A stretch of DNA of 64,000 nt from Nocardia nova SH22a. GTDB taxonomy: Bacteria; Actinomycetota; Actinomycetes; Mycobacteriales; Mycobacteriaceae. The translations under genes and the position numbers were made by a program. The stretch covers positions 4,030,001 to 4,094,000 of the forward strand of contig NZ_CP006850.1 of the NCBI RefSeq assembly GCF_000523235.1, given 5' to 3'. This document shows positions 54,361 to 63,800 of this stretch, piece by piece. Numbering within the stretch: position 1 is the stretch's first letter; each line of letters starts with the position of its first letter. Below the pieces are notes generated by a model. That model searched no databases. It was not told the DNA's origin and saw nothing but the letters and a program-made list of their open reading frames with translations.

Positions 54361-55257
54361 ATGACCGCACGCACCACCATCCAGTTCCCCTCCCGCGGCG
54401 AACACTGCACCGGGTCGCTCTACCTCCCCGACGCCGCGACTCCGCCGCCGGTGATCGTGATGGGGCATGGACTGGGCAGCGTGCGCACCATGCGCCTGGA
54501 CGCCTACGCCGAACGGTTCGCCGCCGCCGGGTACGCCTGCCTGCTGTTCGACTACCGCCACTTCGGTGACAGCGACGGTGAACCTCGCCAGCTGCTCGAC
54601 ATCACCAAACAACTCCAGGACTTCGCTGCCGCGCTGGCCTACGTCCGCACCCTGGCCTCCGTCGACAGCAACCGAATCATTGTGTGGGGCACATCATTTG
54701 GTGGCGGCCATGCCATCGCTACCGCCGCTGACGACGGCGGCGTCAGCGCGGTGATCGCGCAGTGTCCGTTCACCAGCGGTCTGGCCTCGGCTCAGGTGAT
54801 ACCGGCCTGGACCTCGCTGCGCCTGACCACGCTGGGCATCATCGACCAGATCCGCGGCACCCTGGGCGCTGCGCCGCTGCTGGTGCCCACCGCCGGAGCT
54901 CCCGGCACAGTGGCGATGATGACTGCCCCGGATGCCGAGGCCGGGTACTTGAACCTGGTTCCCGCCGACGGTGCTGGTGGCTTCGAGAACAAGGTGGCCG
55001 CCCGGATCGCGCTCAACCTGGTGCGCTATTCCCCTGGCCGCCGCGCCGCCGACATCACCGTCCCGATCTTGTTCGCGATCTGCGACACTGACTCCGTCGC
55101 ACCGGCCGGACCCACCCTCAAATACGCCCGCACGGCCCCCGCGGGCGAGATCAAGCTGTACCCCGAAGGTCACTTCGATATCTACGTCGGCGAAGCGTTC
55201 GAGCGCGTCATCGCCGACCAGCTCGAGTTCCTGTCCCGAACCGTTCCCGCCAACTAG
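54361..55257 (+). CDS. Alpha/beta hydrolase (dienelactone hydrolase/DUF1100-like)
   Basis: A 298-residue hydrolase with GHGLGSVRTM, the DYRHFGDSDG block, nucleophile WGTSFGGGH, a late acid (AICDTDSVAP) and histidine (PEGHFDIYVG). It lacks a signal peptide. The ATG at 54361 follows AGGAAGG. It is the first gene of a rightward set with an EthD-like protein, a DJ-1/PfpI protein and a type B esterase, under the divergent TetR. Confidence 0.9.
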   Translation: MTARTTIQFPSRGEHCTGSLYLPDAATPPPVIVMGHGLGSVRTMRLDAYAERFAAAGYACLLFDYRHFGDSDGEPRQLLDITKQLQDFAAALAYVRTLASVDSNRIIVWGTSFGGGHAIATAADDGGVSAVIAQCPFTSGLASAQVIPAWTSLRLTTLGIIDQIRGTLGAAPLLVPTAGAPGTVAMMTAPDAEAGYLNLVPADGAGGFENKVAARIALNLVRYSPGRRAADITVPILFAICDTDSVAPAGPTLKYARTAPAGEIKLYPEGHFDIYVGEAFERVIADQLEFLSRTVPAN

Positions 55258-55290
55258 GCACCCGCAATCACCCTCGAGGAGGCCGTGATC

Positions 55291-56160
55291 ATGACAGCCC
55301 CCAAACTGTTGACCCGCCTACTGTTCCCCGCCGACGCCCCCGACCGGCATCGGCCCGCTCCCCGTCAGATCGACGGTGTCACCGTGTATTTCCGGCTTCA
55401 ACTTCAACCGCACCGCACCGCTGCCGAGGTGCGCCGAGCCCTCGCCGCGCTATTGGCTCCCGAATCGACATCCCGCGCCGCCCTGGGAGCTACACAGGTC
55501 TACCTGTACAGCGATGCCACCCACCACGGGCTGGAACTGGCGCCGTTCATCCTCGGACGCACCCACCTCGCGCTGACGCTGCTCAGCAAAATCGCGGGAA
55601 AGCCCGTGCCGCCGAATTTCTCCACCCGCATCGCGCCCGCCCCGGCGGCGCTGCTCGAAATCCAGTTCGACGCACCACCGACGAGCCCGCAACGCGAAGC
55701 GCTCGACCAGATCAAAGCTGCGCTCACGCCGCTGGCGAACCATCTCAGCAGTATCGAATGCGACCGCCGCTACATCGTCGTGGACAACCGCAGCAGCCGC
55801 ACTCGAGCAGTCTTCCTGACAGTCCTGACCCGAGTGCCGTGGAACCGCACCCTCGACCAGGCCCAGCACTACTGGATCAACGAACACGCCGCGCTCGTGC
55901 ACGACAATCTCTCCCGCACCAACATGGTCGGCTACATCCAAGTCCACACCACCACCGACCCGCACAGCACCTACGACAACGAGTTCGGCGGGGTCGCCAC
56001 CATCGAATTCGACACCATCGCCGACTATCGACGCCAAGGCACACGACCCGCTTCCATGGGCTTCAACAACACCCTGGCCCTCGATGAAATGAACCTCACC
56101 ATCGACTCCGAGATCTACCTCTTCCACCGCACCGCACTACTGCCTGAAGCCACCGACTAG
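55291..56160 (+). CDS. EthD-domain protein
   Basis: A 289-residue protein with two related ferredoxin-like halves. The second contains the EthD signature region (LTVLTRVPWNRTLDQAQHYW, then NEHAALVHDN and YIQVHTTT). EthD-type dimeric barrels act beside monooxygenases or as small ring-opening or decarboxylating enzymes. The ATG at 55291 lies 8 bp after GGAGG; the GTG at 55285 is too close. 33 bp downstream of the hydrolase. Confidence 0.85.
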   Translation: MTAPKLLTRLLFPADAPDRHRPAPRQIDGVTVYFRLQLQPHRTAAEVRRALAALLAPESTSRAALGATQVYLYSDATHHGLELAPFILGRTHLALTLLSKIAGKPVPPNFSTRIAPAPAALLEIQFDAPPTSPQREALDQIKAALTPLANHLSSIECDRRYIVVDNRSSRTRAVFLTVLTRVPWNRTLDQAQHYWINEHAALVHDNLSRTNMVGYIQVHTTTDPHSTYDNEFGGVATIEFDTIADYRRQGTRPASMGFNNTLALDEMNLTIDSEIYLFHRTALLPEATD

Positions 56161-56271
56161 ACACCCAACCGAACCGCCAGCCCATCAAGAACCATCATCG
56201 ATCGATCATCCGGGCCGTTTCCACGGACCAGTGTGCGGATGGCCACGGTGTTTCCTACGAGGAGGACTACC

Positions 56272-57027
56272 ATGCGGGTGCTGATGCCATTGCCCGACAC
56301 CGATTTCGACGTCACCGAAGTCGCGGTGCCGTGGCGCCTCATCACCGACGCCGGGCATCAGGTCGTGTTCGCCACCGAGCACGCGGGCGTGGTGCCACAC
56401 GCTGATCCGCGCCTGCTGACCGGCGTGCTGTTCGGACAACTCGGCGCTGAGCCCGAAGCAAAGAAGTTCTATCGCGAACTCACCGATTCGCCCGAGTTCC
56501 ACACCACACACTCCTGGTCCGAGCTGGATGTGACCCAGTTCGACGGGTTGATCCTTCCGGGCGGCCACGCGCCAGGCATGCGGCAGTACCTCGGCTCAGC
56601 ATCGTTACAGCGCCAGGTCGCGCAATTCTGGAGCCTGGACAGGCCAGTGGGCGCAATCTGCCACGGCGTCCTCGTCCTCGCCCGCACCAAGGACCCGAAC
56701 ACCAACACCAGCGTCCTGGCAACCCGCAACACCACCTGCCTGCCCAAGTACATGGAACGCAGCGCATATTTCACAACCGCTTGGCGACTGGGCCGCTACT
56801 ACCGCACCTACCCCGCCTACGTAGAGGACGAAGTCCGAGCGGCGCTCACCGACCCTCGAACACAGTTCCACCGAGGCCCGCGCGAACTCTCCAGGCGTGG
56901 AACCGCCACCGACCACACCCACGCATTCACCGTCACCGACGGCAACTACCTCTCCGCCCGCTGGCCTGGCGATGCGTACCTGTTTGCCGACCGCTACCTG
57001 AAACTCCTCACCGGGAGTCACCGATAG
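56272..57027 (+). CDS. DJ-1/PfpI-family (class I glutamine amidotransferase-like) protein
   Basis: A 251-residue protein with LMPLPDTDFDVTEVAVPWRL at the N-terminus, LILPGGHAPGMRQYL and the nucleophile elbow GAICHGVLVLART, whose cysteine is the expected reactive residue. Family members act as glyoxalases, deglycases or isocyanide hydratases, or have no known reaction. The ATG at 56272 follows GAGGAGG. It sits between the EthD-type and esterase genes. Confidence 0.88.
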   Translation: MRVLMPLPDTDFDVTEVAVPWRLITDAGHQVVFATEHAGVVPHADPRLLTGVLFGQLGAEPEAKKFYRELTDSPEFHTTHSWSELDVTQFDGLILPGGHAPGMRQYLGSASLQRQVAQFWSLDRPVGAICHGVLVLARTKDPNTNTSVLATRNTTCLPKYMERSAYFTTAWRLGRYYRTYPAYVEDEVRAALTDPRTQFHRGPRELSRRGTATDHTHAFTVTDGNYLSARWPGDAYLFADRYLKLLTGSHR

Positions 57028-57084
57028 GCACCGACACACGCCGCGATCTCGATACCGTCCGGTACCAACAGAAGCGAGCATCGC

Positions 57085-58593
57085 ATGGACATCGAGCCTG
57101 AAATCCACACCGCGACCGGAGTCGTGCGCGGCAGATGGGAAGGCCCTGTCGCGGTGTTCCGGGGCATCCGCTACGCCGAACCACCGGTTGGCGCACGACG
57201 GTTCGCCGCCCCGGTTCCTGCACAGCGATGGGATGGAGTCCGTGACGCACGGCGGTTCGGTCCACCGGTTCCTCAACCCGGCAAGACTGGTTCGGTGATG
57301 TCGTCGCTGGCTGGCAGCACCGACGACGGCTCCGAGGACTGCTTGACCCTCAACGTGTGGTCACCCGACCTCGGTGCTGCGAGACTGCCGGTGATGGTGT
57401 GGATCCAGGGCGGCACCTATCTGGAGAACGACACCGCCAACCCGCACCTGGACGCCGCGACACTCGCCGGGGCGGGCGTGGTGGTGGTCAGCATGAACTA
57501 TCGCGTCGGTGTCGACGGTTTCGCCCGTATCACCGGTGCCCCTGACAACCGCGGCATCCTCGACCAGATCGCCGCATTGGGCTGGGTCCGAGACAACATC
57601 GCCGCCTTCGGCGGTAACCCGTCCAATGTCACCGTGTTCGGTCAATCCGCCGGCGGGGCGTCCATCGCCGCTCTGCTCGTCATGCCGAGTGCGGCCGGAC
57701 TGTTCCGACGCGCGATCAGCCAGTCCATGCCCGGCACCTACTTCACCCCGCAGCTCGCCGCCGCGATTTCGTCCACGATCGCCGCCGAGCTCGGCGTTCA
57801 AGCAACGATCGCCGACTTCAGCCAGTTGCCACCACGTGCCCTGACGGACGCGACCACCGCGGTGATCGCGAAGATGCCTGAGTTCGTGAACATCTGGGGG
57901 CCGATGACGTTCACGCCGACTCCGTTCTCGCCCGTCGTCGACGGCGAGGCCCTGCCGAGCGCACCGTGGAGCGCGGTCGCCGGCGGCGCCGCGCGTGGGG
58001 TGGACCTGCTCATCGGCCACACCCGTGACGAGTTCCGGCTCTACACGTCCAGGCCTGGCGGCGAACCGACCCCGGCGCGCATGACCGCGGCCTTGGACCA
58101 CCTTGCCCCGGGCACGGACGGCGACAGCCTTTACCGCACCGCCTATCCGGATGCGACCCCCAGCCAACGATTCGACGTTCTCCACTCCGACTGGCTGTTT
58201 CGGATGCCGAGCCTGCACCTGGCCGACGCCGCCCACGCCGGCGGTGGACCCGTGTGGCTTTACGAGCTGGCCTGGAGCTTCAATTCCGAACAGGGCGCCT
58301 CGCACAGCCTGGACGTGCTGCTGCTGTTCGGCACCCTGCGCCCCGCCGAGGTACGCGCCCACCGGTCTGCCCATCCGAACGCCGCGAGCGAAATCGACCA
58401 GGTCGGCCAGTACATGCGTGCCGACTGGGTGAACTTCGCCACCATTGGCAACCCAGGCTGGGCACCCTACGATCCACAGGCACGAACCACGCGCGTCTAC
58501 GACGCCGAACCGATCACCCAGCCCTACCCCGAAGAACCCTCCCGACGTATCTGGTCAGCCCACCGATTCGACACCCTGGACCTCACGCACTGA
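57085..58593 (+). CDS. Type B carboxylesterase
   Basis: A 502-residue esterase with FRGIRYAEPPVGARRF, EDCLTLNVWSPD, the oxyanion segment WIQGGTYLEN (usually GGGF), nucleophile GQSAGGAS and the late acid region IGHTRDEFRLY. No signal peptide is visible. Some bacterial members hydrolyse p-nitrobenzyl or phenmedipham-like esters. It is the last gene of the TetR-controlled set; the integrase relic overlaps its 3' end on the other strand. Confidence 0.92.
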   Translation: MDIEPEIHTATGVVRGRWEGPVAVFRGIRYAEPPVGARRFAAPVPAQRWDGVRDARRFGPPVPQPGKTGSVMSSLAGSTDDGSEDCLTLNVWSPDLGAARLPVMVWIQGGTYLENDTANPHLDAATLAGAGVVVVSMNYRVGVDGFARITGAPDNRGILDQIAALGWVRDNIAAFGGNPSNVTVFGQSAGGASIAALLVMPSAAGLFRRAISQSMPGTYFTPQLAAAISSTIAAELGVQATIADFSQLPPRALTDATTAVIAKMPEFVNIWGPMTFTPTPFSPVVDGEALPSAPWSAVAGGAARGVDLLIGHTRDEFRLYTSRPGGEPTPARMTAALDHLAPGTDGDSLYRTAYPDATPSQRFDVLHSDWLFRMPSLHLADAAHAGGGPVWLYELAWSFNSEQGASHSLDVLLLFGTLRPAEVRAHRSAHPNAASEIDQVGQYMRADWVNFATIGNPGWAPYDPQARTTRVYDAEPITQPYPEEPSRRIWSAHRFDTLDLTH

Positions 58594-58866
58594 GACAATC
58601 AGCAAGCAACGAATTCCGACCTGCGGGGTCATCCTCTCCGCCGAGCCGAGCGCGGTCAGCCGGATGTTGAACGTCTTGGCCGACTTGGCGCCCCAGACAT
58701 AGGTGAACCGGCCACTGACCCGGTCCGGTTCCGAATCCAGCAGCGCCACATCGGTATCGGCCCCGAAATCGGCGACCATGCGCTCCAACGCCGCCGCGTA
58801 GGTTGCGCGCGTGTTCGCGACCGTGATGGTGCCCAGATAGATCTGCACCGCATCGGCCAGCCTCAC
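58555..58866 (-). pseudogene. Tyrosine-recombinase (integrase) N-terminal remnant
   Basis: The frame starting with GTG at 58866 reads RLADAVQIYLGTITVANTRA, then TYAAALERMVADFGADTD and later AKTFNIRLTALG. This is the core-binding (SAM-like) domain of phage-type integrases. The catalytic domain with R-H-R-Y residues is missing; after about 75 residues the frame runs through the unrelated end of the esterase. It is the relic of a mobile element. An inverted repeat lies 109 bp upstream. Confidence 0.6.
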
Positions 58867-58974
58867 GCCGGTGACCGGTCGCGGGACCCATCACACCTCC
58901 GGAATCCACTACCGCAGACAGTTTCCCGAGTCGCCGACACACGGAAGGCCCATCACGCCAGGACGACTGCGGAA

Positions 58975-59007
58975 TTACCGCACATAGCATGTCACTATCT
59001 GCGGTAA
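58975..59007. repeat. 33-bp inverted repeat near the integrase relic
   Basis: Arms TTACCGCACATAG and CTATCTGCGGTAA (13 bp each, one mismatch) flank a 7-bp centre. The position upstream of an integrase relic suggests an attachment or recombinase-binding site, or an operator of the lost element. Confidence 0.5.
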
Positions 59008-59314
59008 CTCCTCAGCGTGACTTTTCTCGCCGATGTTCCCCGACCCCCGGACCGTCGGCGAAGGGGTCGGTTCCAGAACGGATTGGCGGTCGGCCACGGC
59101 ACCCCCACGATCGAATGATGAATTCATCACTTTGCGATGCGCGATACGTTGAGTCGGCGGGTGAGGCTCGTCAGGCGGCTTGTGCTGACGCCGAACGATT
59201 GTTCCTGGTAGGCGGGTTGTTTTCCGGCCCGTTCGAACGTCGATGCGTAGATCGAATCTGATCATGACATCAGTTGTGGTCGAAATGGTCGCCTTCGATG
59301 TTCCCGTCGACTCC

Positions 59315-59345
59315 TTGACAGAGCGGATGATCGTAACTGATGATT
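59315..59345 (+). promoter_or_regulatory. Promoter and shared motif of the meta-cleavage operon
   Basis: A perfect -35 TTGACA (59315-59320) is followed at 17-18 bp by a weak -10 (TGATGAT). Between and over it lies ATCGTAACTGA (59330-59340), which recurs exactly at 63801-63811 upstream of the TetR gene. This suggests a common operator for that TetR. Confidence 0.55.
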
Positions 59346-59372
59346 TAGTCAATAACAGTCGTGGAGGTAGCA

Positions 59373-60242
59373 GTGACGAGCATCGACAAGCTGGCAGAAA
59401 CCGGGCGCACGGCCCAGGTGGGCGGCCGCGAGATCTACTTCGTCGAAGCCGGCTCGGGTCCGGCGGTGGTGTTGCTGCACGGCGGTGGTCCGGGGGCGAC
59501 CGGCTTGTCCAACTACTCACGCAACATCGAGGCCCTGGCGCAGCGGTTCCGCGTGATCGTGCCGGATATGCCGGGATACGGGAAGTCGTCCAAACAGGTG
59601 GACCAGTCCGATCCGTTCGGAGACCTCGGGCGGGCGGTCGGTGGGCTGCTGGACGAGCTCGGTGTCGCCTCGGCTCGCCTGGTCGGCAACTCCTACGGCG
59701 GTGCGGCGGCATTGCGGCTGGCGATGGATCGGCCGGAGAAGGTCGACCGGATGATCCTGATGGGGCCCGGCGGTATCGGCTCCACCCGCGGGCTGCCGAC
59801 CAAGGGGCTCACCGAGCTGCTGAACTACTACCCCGGCAGCGGTCCGAGCCGGGAGAAGATCACCCGGTTCATCCGGGAGTATCTCGTCCATGACGGTGCG
59901 GCGGTGCCCGAGGAACTGATCGAATTGCGGTACCAGGCCAGTATCGATCCCGAGGTGATCGCGAATCCGCCGCTGCGTCGCCCGTCGGGGCCGCTGGCGC
60001 TGCGCACATTGTGGCGGATGGATTTCACCAGGGATTCGCGGCTGCGCACCGTCGCGCATCCGACCCTGGTGATCTGGGGGACCGATGACAAGGTCAACCG
60101 TCTGTCGGGAGGGCGGATGTTGTCGGAGACCATGCCGAACTGCGATTTGTATCTGGCGGCCAATACCGGCCATTGGGTGCAGTGGGAGCGGGCGGAGCTG
60201 TTCAACTCGCTGGCCACCAGCTTCCTGGAGGCGACGTCGTGA
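59373..60242 (+). CDS. Meta-cleavage product hydrolase (HsaD/BphD/MhpC-like)
   Basis: A 289-residue alpha/beta hydrolase with LLHGGGPGATGLSNYSRNIE, the family oxyanion loop, nucleophile Ser107 in GNSYGG, the acid in WGTDDKV and the histidine in NTGHWVQWE. These enzymes cleave the C-C bond of ring-fission products. The GTG at 59373 follows GGAGG at 5 bp. First gene of a three-gene operon ordered hydrolase, dioxygenase, hydroxylase; it overlaps the next gene by 4 bp (GTGA). Confidence 0.92.
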   Translation: MTSIDKLAETGRTAQVGGREIYFVEAGSGPAVVLLHGGGPGATGLSNYSRNIEALAQRFRVIVPDMPGYGKSSKQVDQSDPFGDLGRAVGGLLDELGVASARLVGNSYGGAAALRLAMDRPEKVDRMILMGPGGIGSTRGLPTKGLTELLNYYPGSGPSREKITRFIREYLVHDGAAVPEELIELRYQASIDPEVIANPPLRRPSGPLALRTLWRMDFTRDSRLRTVAHPTLVIWGTDDKVNRLSGGRMLSETMPNCDLYLAANTGHWVQWERAELFNSLATSFLEATS

Positions 60243-61246
60243 CCCTTGATTCGGTGTTCGGTTCCGTGCACCTGGGTTATGTTGTCGTGCAATCGAATCG
60301 GCTCTCCGAGTGGCATCGCTTCGGCGCCGACGCGATCGGCATGCACGTCGATACCCCGGATCCGGGGGTGCTGCGTTTCCGTCTGGACGAGCGTGCCTGC
60401 CGGTTCCTCATCCAGCGCGGCCCGGCCGAGGATGTGACCACGCTGGGTTGGCAGATTGATGATCACGAGGCCTTCGACCGCGTCGTGGCGCGCGTGAGCG
60501 ACCGCGGCGTCCCTATCGCGGAGGGGTCCGTCGAGGACGCGGCGCTGCGCGGGGTGCAGCGGTTGTGGCGGTTCCCGGGGCCGAAGGGAATCGTGCAGGA
60601 GATCTTCACCGCGGCGGTCACGACACCGGAGCCGTTGCGGATGCCGAGTTCCGGCTGGGTGACCGGTGAGGCCGGGATGGGCCACGTCGCGATCGTGTCG
60701 CGTGAGCCGGAGTTCATGCGCGGCTATTACGAGACGGTCTTCGACTCGCGGCTGTCGGACTACATCGACGAGAACATTTCCGGGTTGAAGATGAAGATCC
60801 GCTTTCTGCGGGTCAACGAGCGCCACCATTCGATCGCCATCGCGAACATCCGTGGAATCAAGGTCGATCCGCTGCGAACTCGCGTGCAGCACATCAACAT
60901 CCAGTCCGCGACGCTCGACGACATGCTCGCCGCCTTCGGCCGCGTCACCGCTCTCGGCTTCCGCATGCAGTGGTCGGTCGGCCAGCACACCAACGACCGC
61001 GAACTGTCGTTCTACTGCGTCACCCCCTCCGGTTTCGAACTCGAGGTCGGCTGGAATCCGATTGTCATCGGCCCGGAACTCGAATCGACCTGGGAACCGA
61101 CCACCTATCCGGGGATCAGCATCTGGGGCCATACCCCGATCGGTGACACGGTGCTGACGAAGTTCGCCCAATTCCGCCGGGCTCTGCAGACCGTGCGCAC
61201 CCCCGAGATCACCGTCCCGCAGCTCACAGGAGGACCGACACGATGA
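60239..61246 (+). CDS. Type I extradiol ring-cleavage dioxygenase (HsaC/BphC-like)
   Basis: A 335-residue two-domain vicinal-oxygen-chelate enzyme. The iron ligands are visible in the second domain as H in AGMGHVAI, H in RVQHINI and E in SGFELEVGWNP. It cleaves a catechol next to the hydroxyl groups. The GTG at 60239 overlaps the hydrolase stop. The following hydroxylase would make its catechol substrate; the substrate may be a phenol, phenylpropionate or steroid ring. Confidence 0.93.
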   Translation: MTLDSVFGSVHLGYVVVQSNRLSEWHRFGADAIGMHVDTPDPGVLRFRLDERACRFLIQRGPAEDVTTLGWQIDDHEAFDRVVARVSDRGVPIAEGSVEDAALRGVQRLWRFPGPKGIVQEIFTAAVTTPEPLRMPSSGWVTGEAGMGHVAIVSREPEFMRGYYETVFDSRLSDYIDENISGLKMKIRFLRVNERHHSIAIANIRGIKVDPLRTRVQHINIQSATLDDMLAAFGRVTALGFRMQWSVGQHTNDRELSFYCVTPSGFELEVGWNPIVIGPELESTWEPTTYPGISIWGHTPIGDTVLTKFAQFRRALQTVRTPEITVPQLTGGPTR

Positions 61247-63123
61247 ACACCACCGACTACGACGTGGTGGTCGTCGGCCTGGGCCCGACCGGGCTCACCC
61301 TGGCCAACCTGCTGGGTCGGCGCGGATTGAGCGTGCTGGTTCTGGAGCGGGAACCGGAGTTCTACGGGATGGCCCGGGCGGTGTACACCGACGACGAGGT
61401 CATGCGGATCTTCCAGAGTGCCGGTGTCGGAGAAGAACTCGCGGCCGATATGAATGTCGATTCGACTGTCCAGTGGGTGCGCGGCGACGGCCGGGTGCTC
61501 ATCCAGTTCCATCAGATCGACCGGCCCTTGAGCTGGCCCGTGGTGAACTTCCTGTACCAGCCGTACCTGGAGAACACGCTCGAGCGGGCACTGGACCGAT
61601 ATCCGCACGTCACCGTGCGGCGCGGCCGAGAGGTGCTCGACTTCGACCAGGACGCCGACGGTGTGAACGTCGAACACGCGCTGTGCCGGGGCACCGCGTA
61701 CGGCAGGCTGGCCGCCGATACCGACCCCGCGACCGCCGAACGGGCGCGGGCGAAATTCCTCGTCGGCTGCGACGGTGGTCGCAGCGTGGTACGCACCCGG
61801 CTCGGAATCGAGATGTCCGGCACCAGTTTTCCGGAACGCTGGCTGGTCGTCGATCTGAAGGCCAAGGAAGGCATCGACGCCTTCCGGCATCTGCCGTACT
61901 TCGATTTCGTCTGCGATCCGCATCTGCCCGTCGTGTCGTGCCCGCAGCCCGGCGGTCACCATCGCTTCGAATTCATGCTGCGGGAATCGCAGACGGGCGA
62001 GGAGATGGAGGATCCGGACAACGTCCGCCGCCACATCGCCGCATACGTGAACCCCGGCGAGGTCGAGGTGCTGCGGCGGTTGGTGTACACCTTCAATGCC
62101 GTGGTCGCCGACCGCTGGCGGGACGGTCGAATCCTGATCGCGGGCGATGCGGCCCACATGACCCCGCAGTTCGTGGGGCAGGGGATGGGCTCGGGCGTCC
62201 GGGACGCCGACAATCTGGCGTGGAAGCTGACCGCGATCGTGAAGCACGGCGCCGGCTCGACGATTCTCGACAGTTATCGAACCGAGCGCGCCCCGCACGC
62301 CAAGGCGATGATCGACTTCTCGGTCTTCAACAAGTCCCTGGTTTCCGTCGACAACAAACTGTTGGCCGTTGCTCGTGACGTGGCGCTCACCGCCGCGGTC
62401 CGCACGCCCGGCGTGGGGAGCTGGCTTCGCGGCGCGAAGATGAAGCCGCGGCCGCGTTTTCGCCCCGGCGCCTACCTGGGCCTGCCGCGGGGCAGGTGGC
62501 GTGGTGTGGCGGGCACACTGTCGCCGCAACCGCAGATCCGCACCTACGACGGCCGGCACTGCCGCCTCGACGAGGCGCTGGGGATGGGATTCGCGGTCCT
62601 CGGAAACGGCGTCGATCCGCGATCGGCGCTGGGTGAGGCTCAGGTCGAGGCTTTGCGGGGTCTGGGAACCCGATTCGTCACCGTCTACCCGATCGGCGGC
62701 CGACCGCAGGGCGAGCCGGGTGACGGTCGCACGGCCGGAAATGACTGTGCCGACGTCGAAGACCACACCGGCGTGCTGACCAAATGGTTCGGGAAAGCCG
62801 GTGTGGACACCGGCGGTCTGGTGCTACTACGCCCCGATCGCTACGTCTTCGGCACCGCGACGGCGGGGGGCGGCGGCGCGCTGACTGCGGAACTGCTGCG
62901 GCAACTGGGCGCGCGCGCCGTGCCCACCTCGGCGCAGCGGTCCGCACCTGGTGATTCGCAGACGAAACAGACCGGCGTGCAGCAGGTTCCGGTGCCGCCG
63001 GTGCGAAACCTCATCGGCGCCGATGACGTCCGGCCGGCCTACGCCGTGCAGAGCATCGGAGGCCTTCGCCGCATATGGAATCGATACACGCACGCTGCTG
63101 ATGTATGCGGAACGCGGCGGTGA
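61243..63123 (+). CDS. MhpA-like FAD aromatic hydroxylase
   Basis: A 626-residue class A flavin monooxygenase with VVVVGLGPTGLTLANLLGRR, the DG motif GCDGGRSVVRTRLGIEM, and IAGDAAHMTPQFVGQGMGSG with the following DADNLAWKL. The thioredoxin-like C-terminal part (about 490-560) is present, followed by an extra hydrophilic tail of about 65 residues (from SAQRSAPGDSQT). It hydroxylates phenolic acids to catechols. The start overlaps the dioxygenase stop by 4 bp. The extra tail is unusual and may be an acquired end. Confidence 0.92.
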   Translation: MNTTDYDVVVVGLGPTGLTLANLLGRRGLSVLVLEREPEFYGMARAVYTDDEVMRIFQSAGVGEELAADMNVDSTVQWVRGDGRVLIQFHQIDRPLSWPVVNFLYQPYLENTLERALDRYPHVTVRRGREVLDFDQDADGVNVEHALCRGTAYGRLAADTDPATAERARAKFLVGCDGGRSVVRTRLGIEMSGTSFPERWLVVDLKAKEGIDAFRHLPYFDFVCDPHLPVVSCPQPGGHHRFEFMLRESQTGEEMEDPDNVRRHIAAYVNPGEVEVLRRLVYTFNAVVADRWRDGRILIAGDAAHMTPQFVGQGMGSGVRDADNLAWKLTAIVKHGAGSTILDSYRTERAPHAKAMIDFSVFNKSLVSVDNKLLAVARDVALTAAVRTPGVGSWLRGAKMKPRPRFRPGAYLGLPRGRWRGVAGTLSPQPQIRTYDGRHCRLDEALGMGFAVLGNGVDPRSALGEAQVEALRGLGTRFVTVYPIGGRPQGEPGDGRTAGNDCADVEDHTGVLTKWFGKAGVDTGGLVLLRPDRYVFGTATAGGGGALTAELLRQLGARAVPTSAQRSAPGDSQTKQTGVQQVPVPPVRNLIGADDVRPAYAVQSIGGLRRIWNRYTHAADVCGTRR

Positions 63124-63131
63124 CGAGGGGG

Positions 63132-63770
63132 TCAGAGCTGCGGCAGCGGCGGGAGTTCACTGCTGGTGAGTTTCTGAGCCGTGCGCTTGTTCACGCCGAA
63201 CATGCGCAGCATGTGAAAGGTCATCTCGTCGGCCAGGGCATCGGCGTCGGCGTCCGGGTGGGCATCGAGCAGTTGCAACAGCCCCAGCAGGGCGCCGCCC
63301 GCGGCCATGATCGCCATATCGGGGTCCATCGGCTCGAACCGGCCCTTCTCCTGCGCGGCGATGATGTCGTGGCGCGCACGCGGCGCCAGGCCCTCCTCGC
63401 GCAGCAGCACCGACATTCCGGAGTTCAGCAGCACCCGAACCATTTCCGGCACCTGACGCTGCAGCCGCCCGGTCATCCGGAAACTCACCGCGAACACCTC
63501 GGCTGGATCGTCGTACTGCGCGACGATCCCGTCACGCATCTCGCTGTAGACCTGGAGCACCGACCGGATGGCCTCGTCGAACAGTTGGTCCTTCGAGGTG
63601 AAGTGGTTGTAGAACGAGCCGAAACCCACATCCGCTTCGTCGGTGATCTCCTGGATGCTCACCGCGGAACGGCCCTCCGACAGGAACTTCCGCGCCGCGC
63701 CCAGCAGTGCGTTGCGGGTGCGTTCGCGACGGCGGTCGATGCGGTTGCGGACAACGGGTTCGGCGCTCAT
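63132..63770 (-). CDS. TetR-family regulator of the meta-cleavage operon (likely)
   Basis: A 212-residue TetR protein with helix-turn-helix AVSIQEITDEADVGFGSFYNHF and a C-terminal helical ligand domain. It is convergent with the hydroxylase gene, only 8 bp away. The 11-bp sequence ATCGTAACTGA in its promoter also occurs in the operon promoter, which makes it the likely regulator. Confidence 0.92.
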   Translation of the reverse strand: MSAEPVVRNRIDRRRERTRNALLGAARKFLSEGRSAVSIQEITDEADVGFGSFYNHFTSKDQLFDEAIRSVLQVYSEMRDGIVAQYDDPAEVFAVSFRMTGRLQRQVPEMVRVLLNSGMSVLLREEGLAPRARHDIIAAQEKGRFEPMDPDMAIMAAGGALLGLLQLLDAHPDADADALADEMTFHMLRMFGVNKRTAQKLTSSELPPLPQL

Positions 63771-63800
63771 CGATATCTCCCCATCATATGCGTTATCGAA

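Larger units (their letters stand above)
58867..59372. other. Intergenic region with integrase-side repeat and operon promoter
   Basis: No gene is supportable. The left part contains the 33-bp inverted repeat (58975-59007) and a related TCTGCGGTA-like sequence in reverse orientation near 58904-58912. The right part holds the promoter of the meta-cleavage operon. Confidence 0.5.

Noticed and set aside
58975..59712. 245-residue minus frame covering the meta-cleavage operon start
   Set aside because: Antisense to the hydrolase gene with low-complexity composition; a shadow frame.
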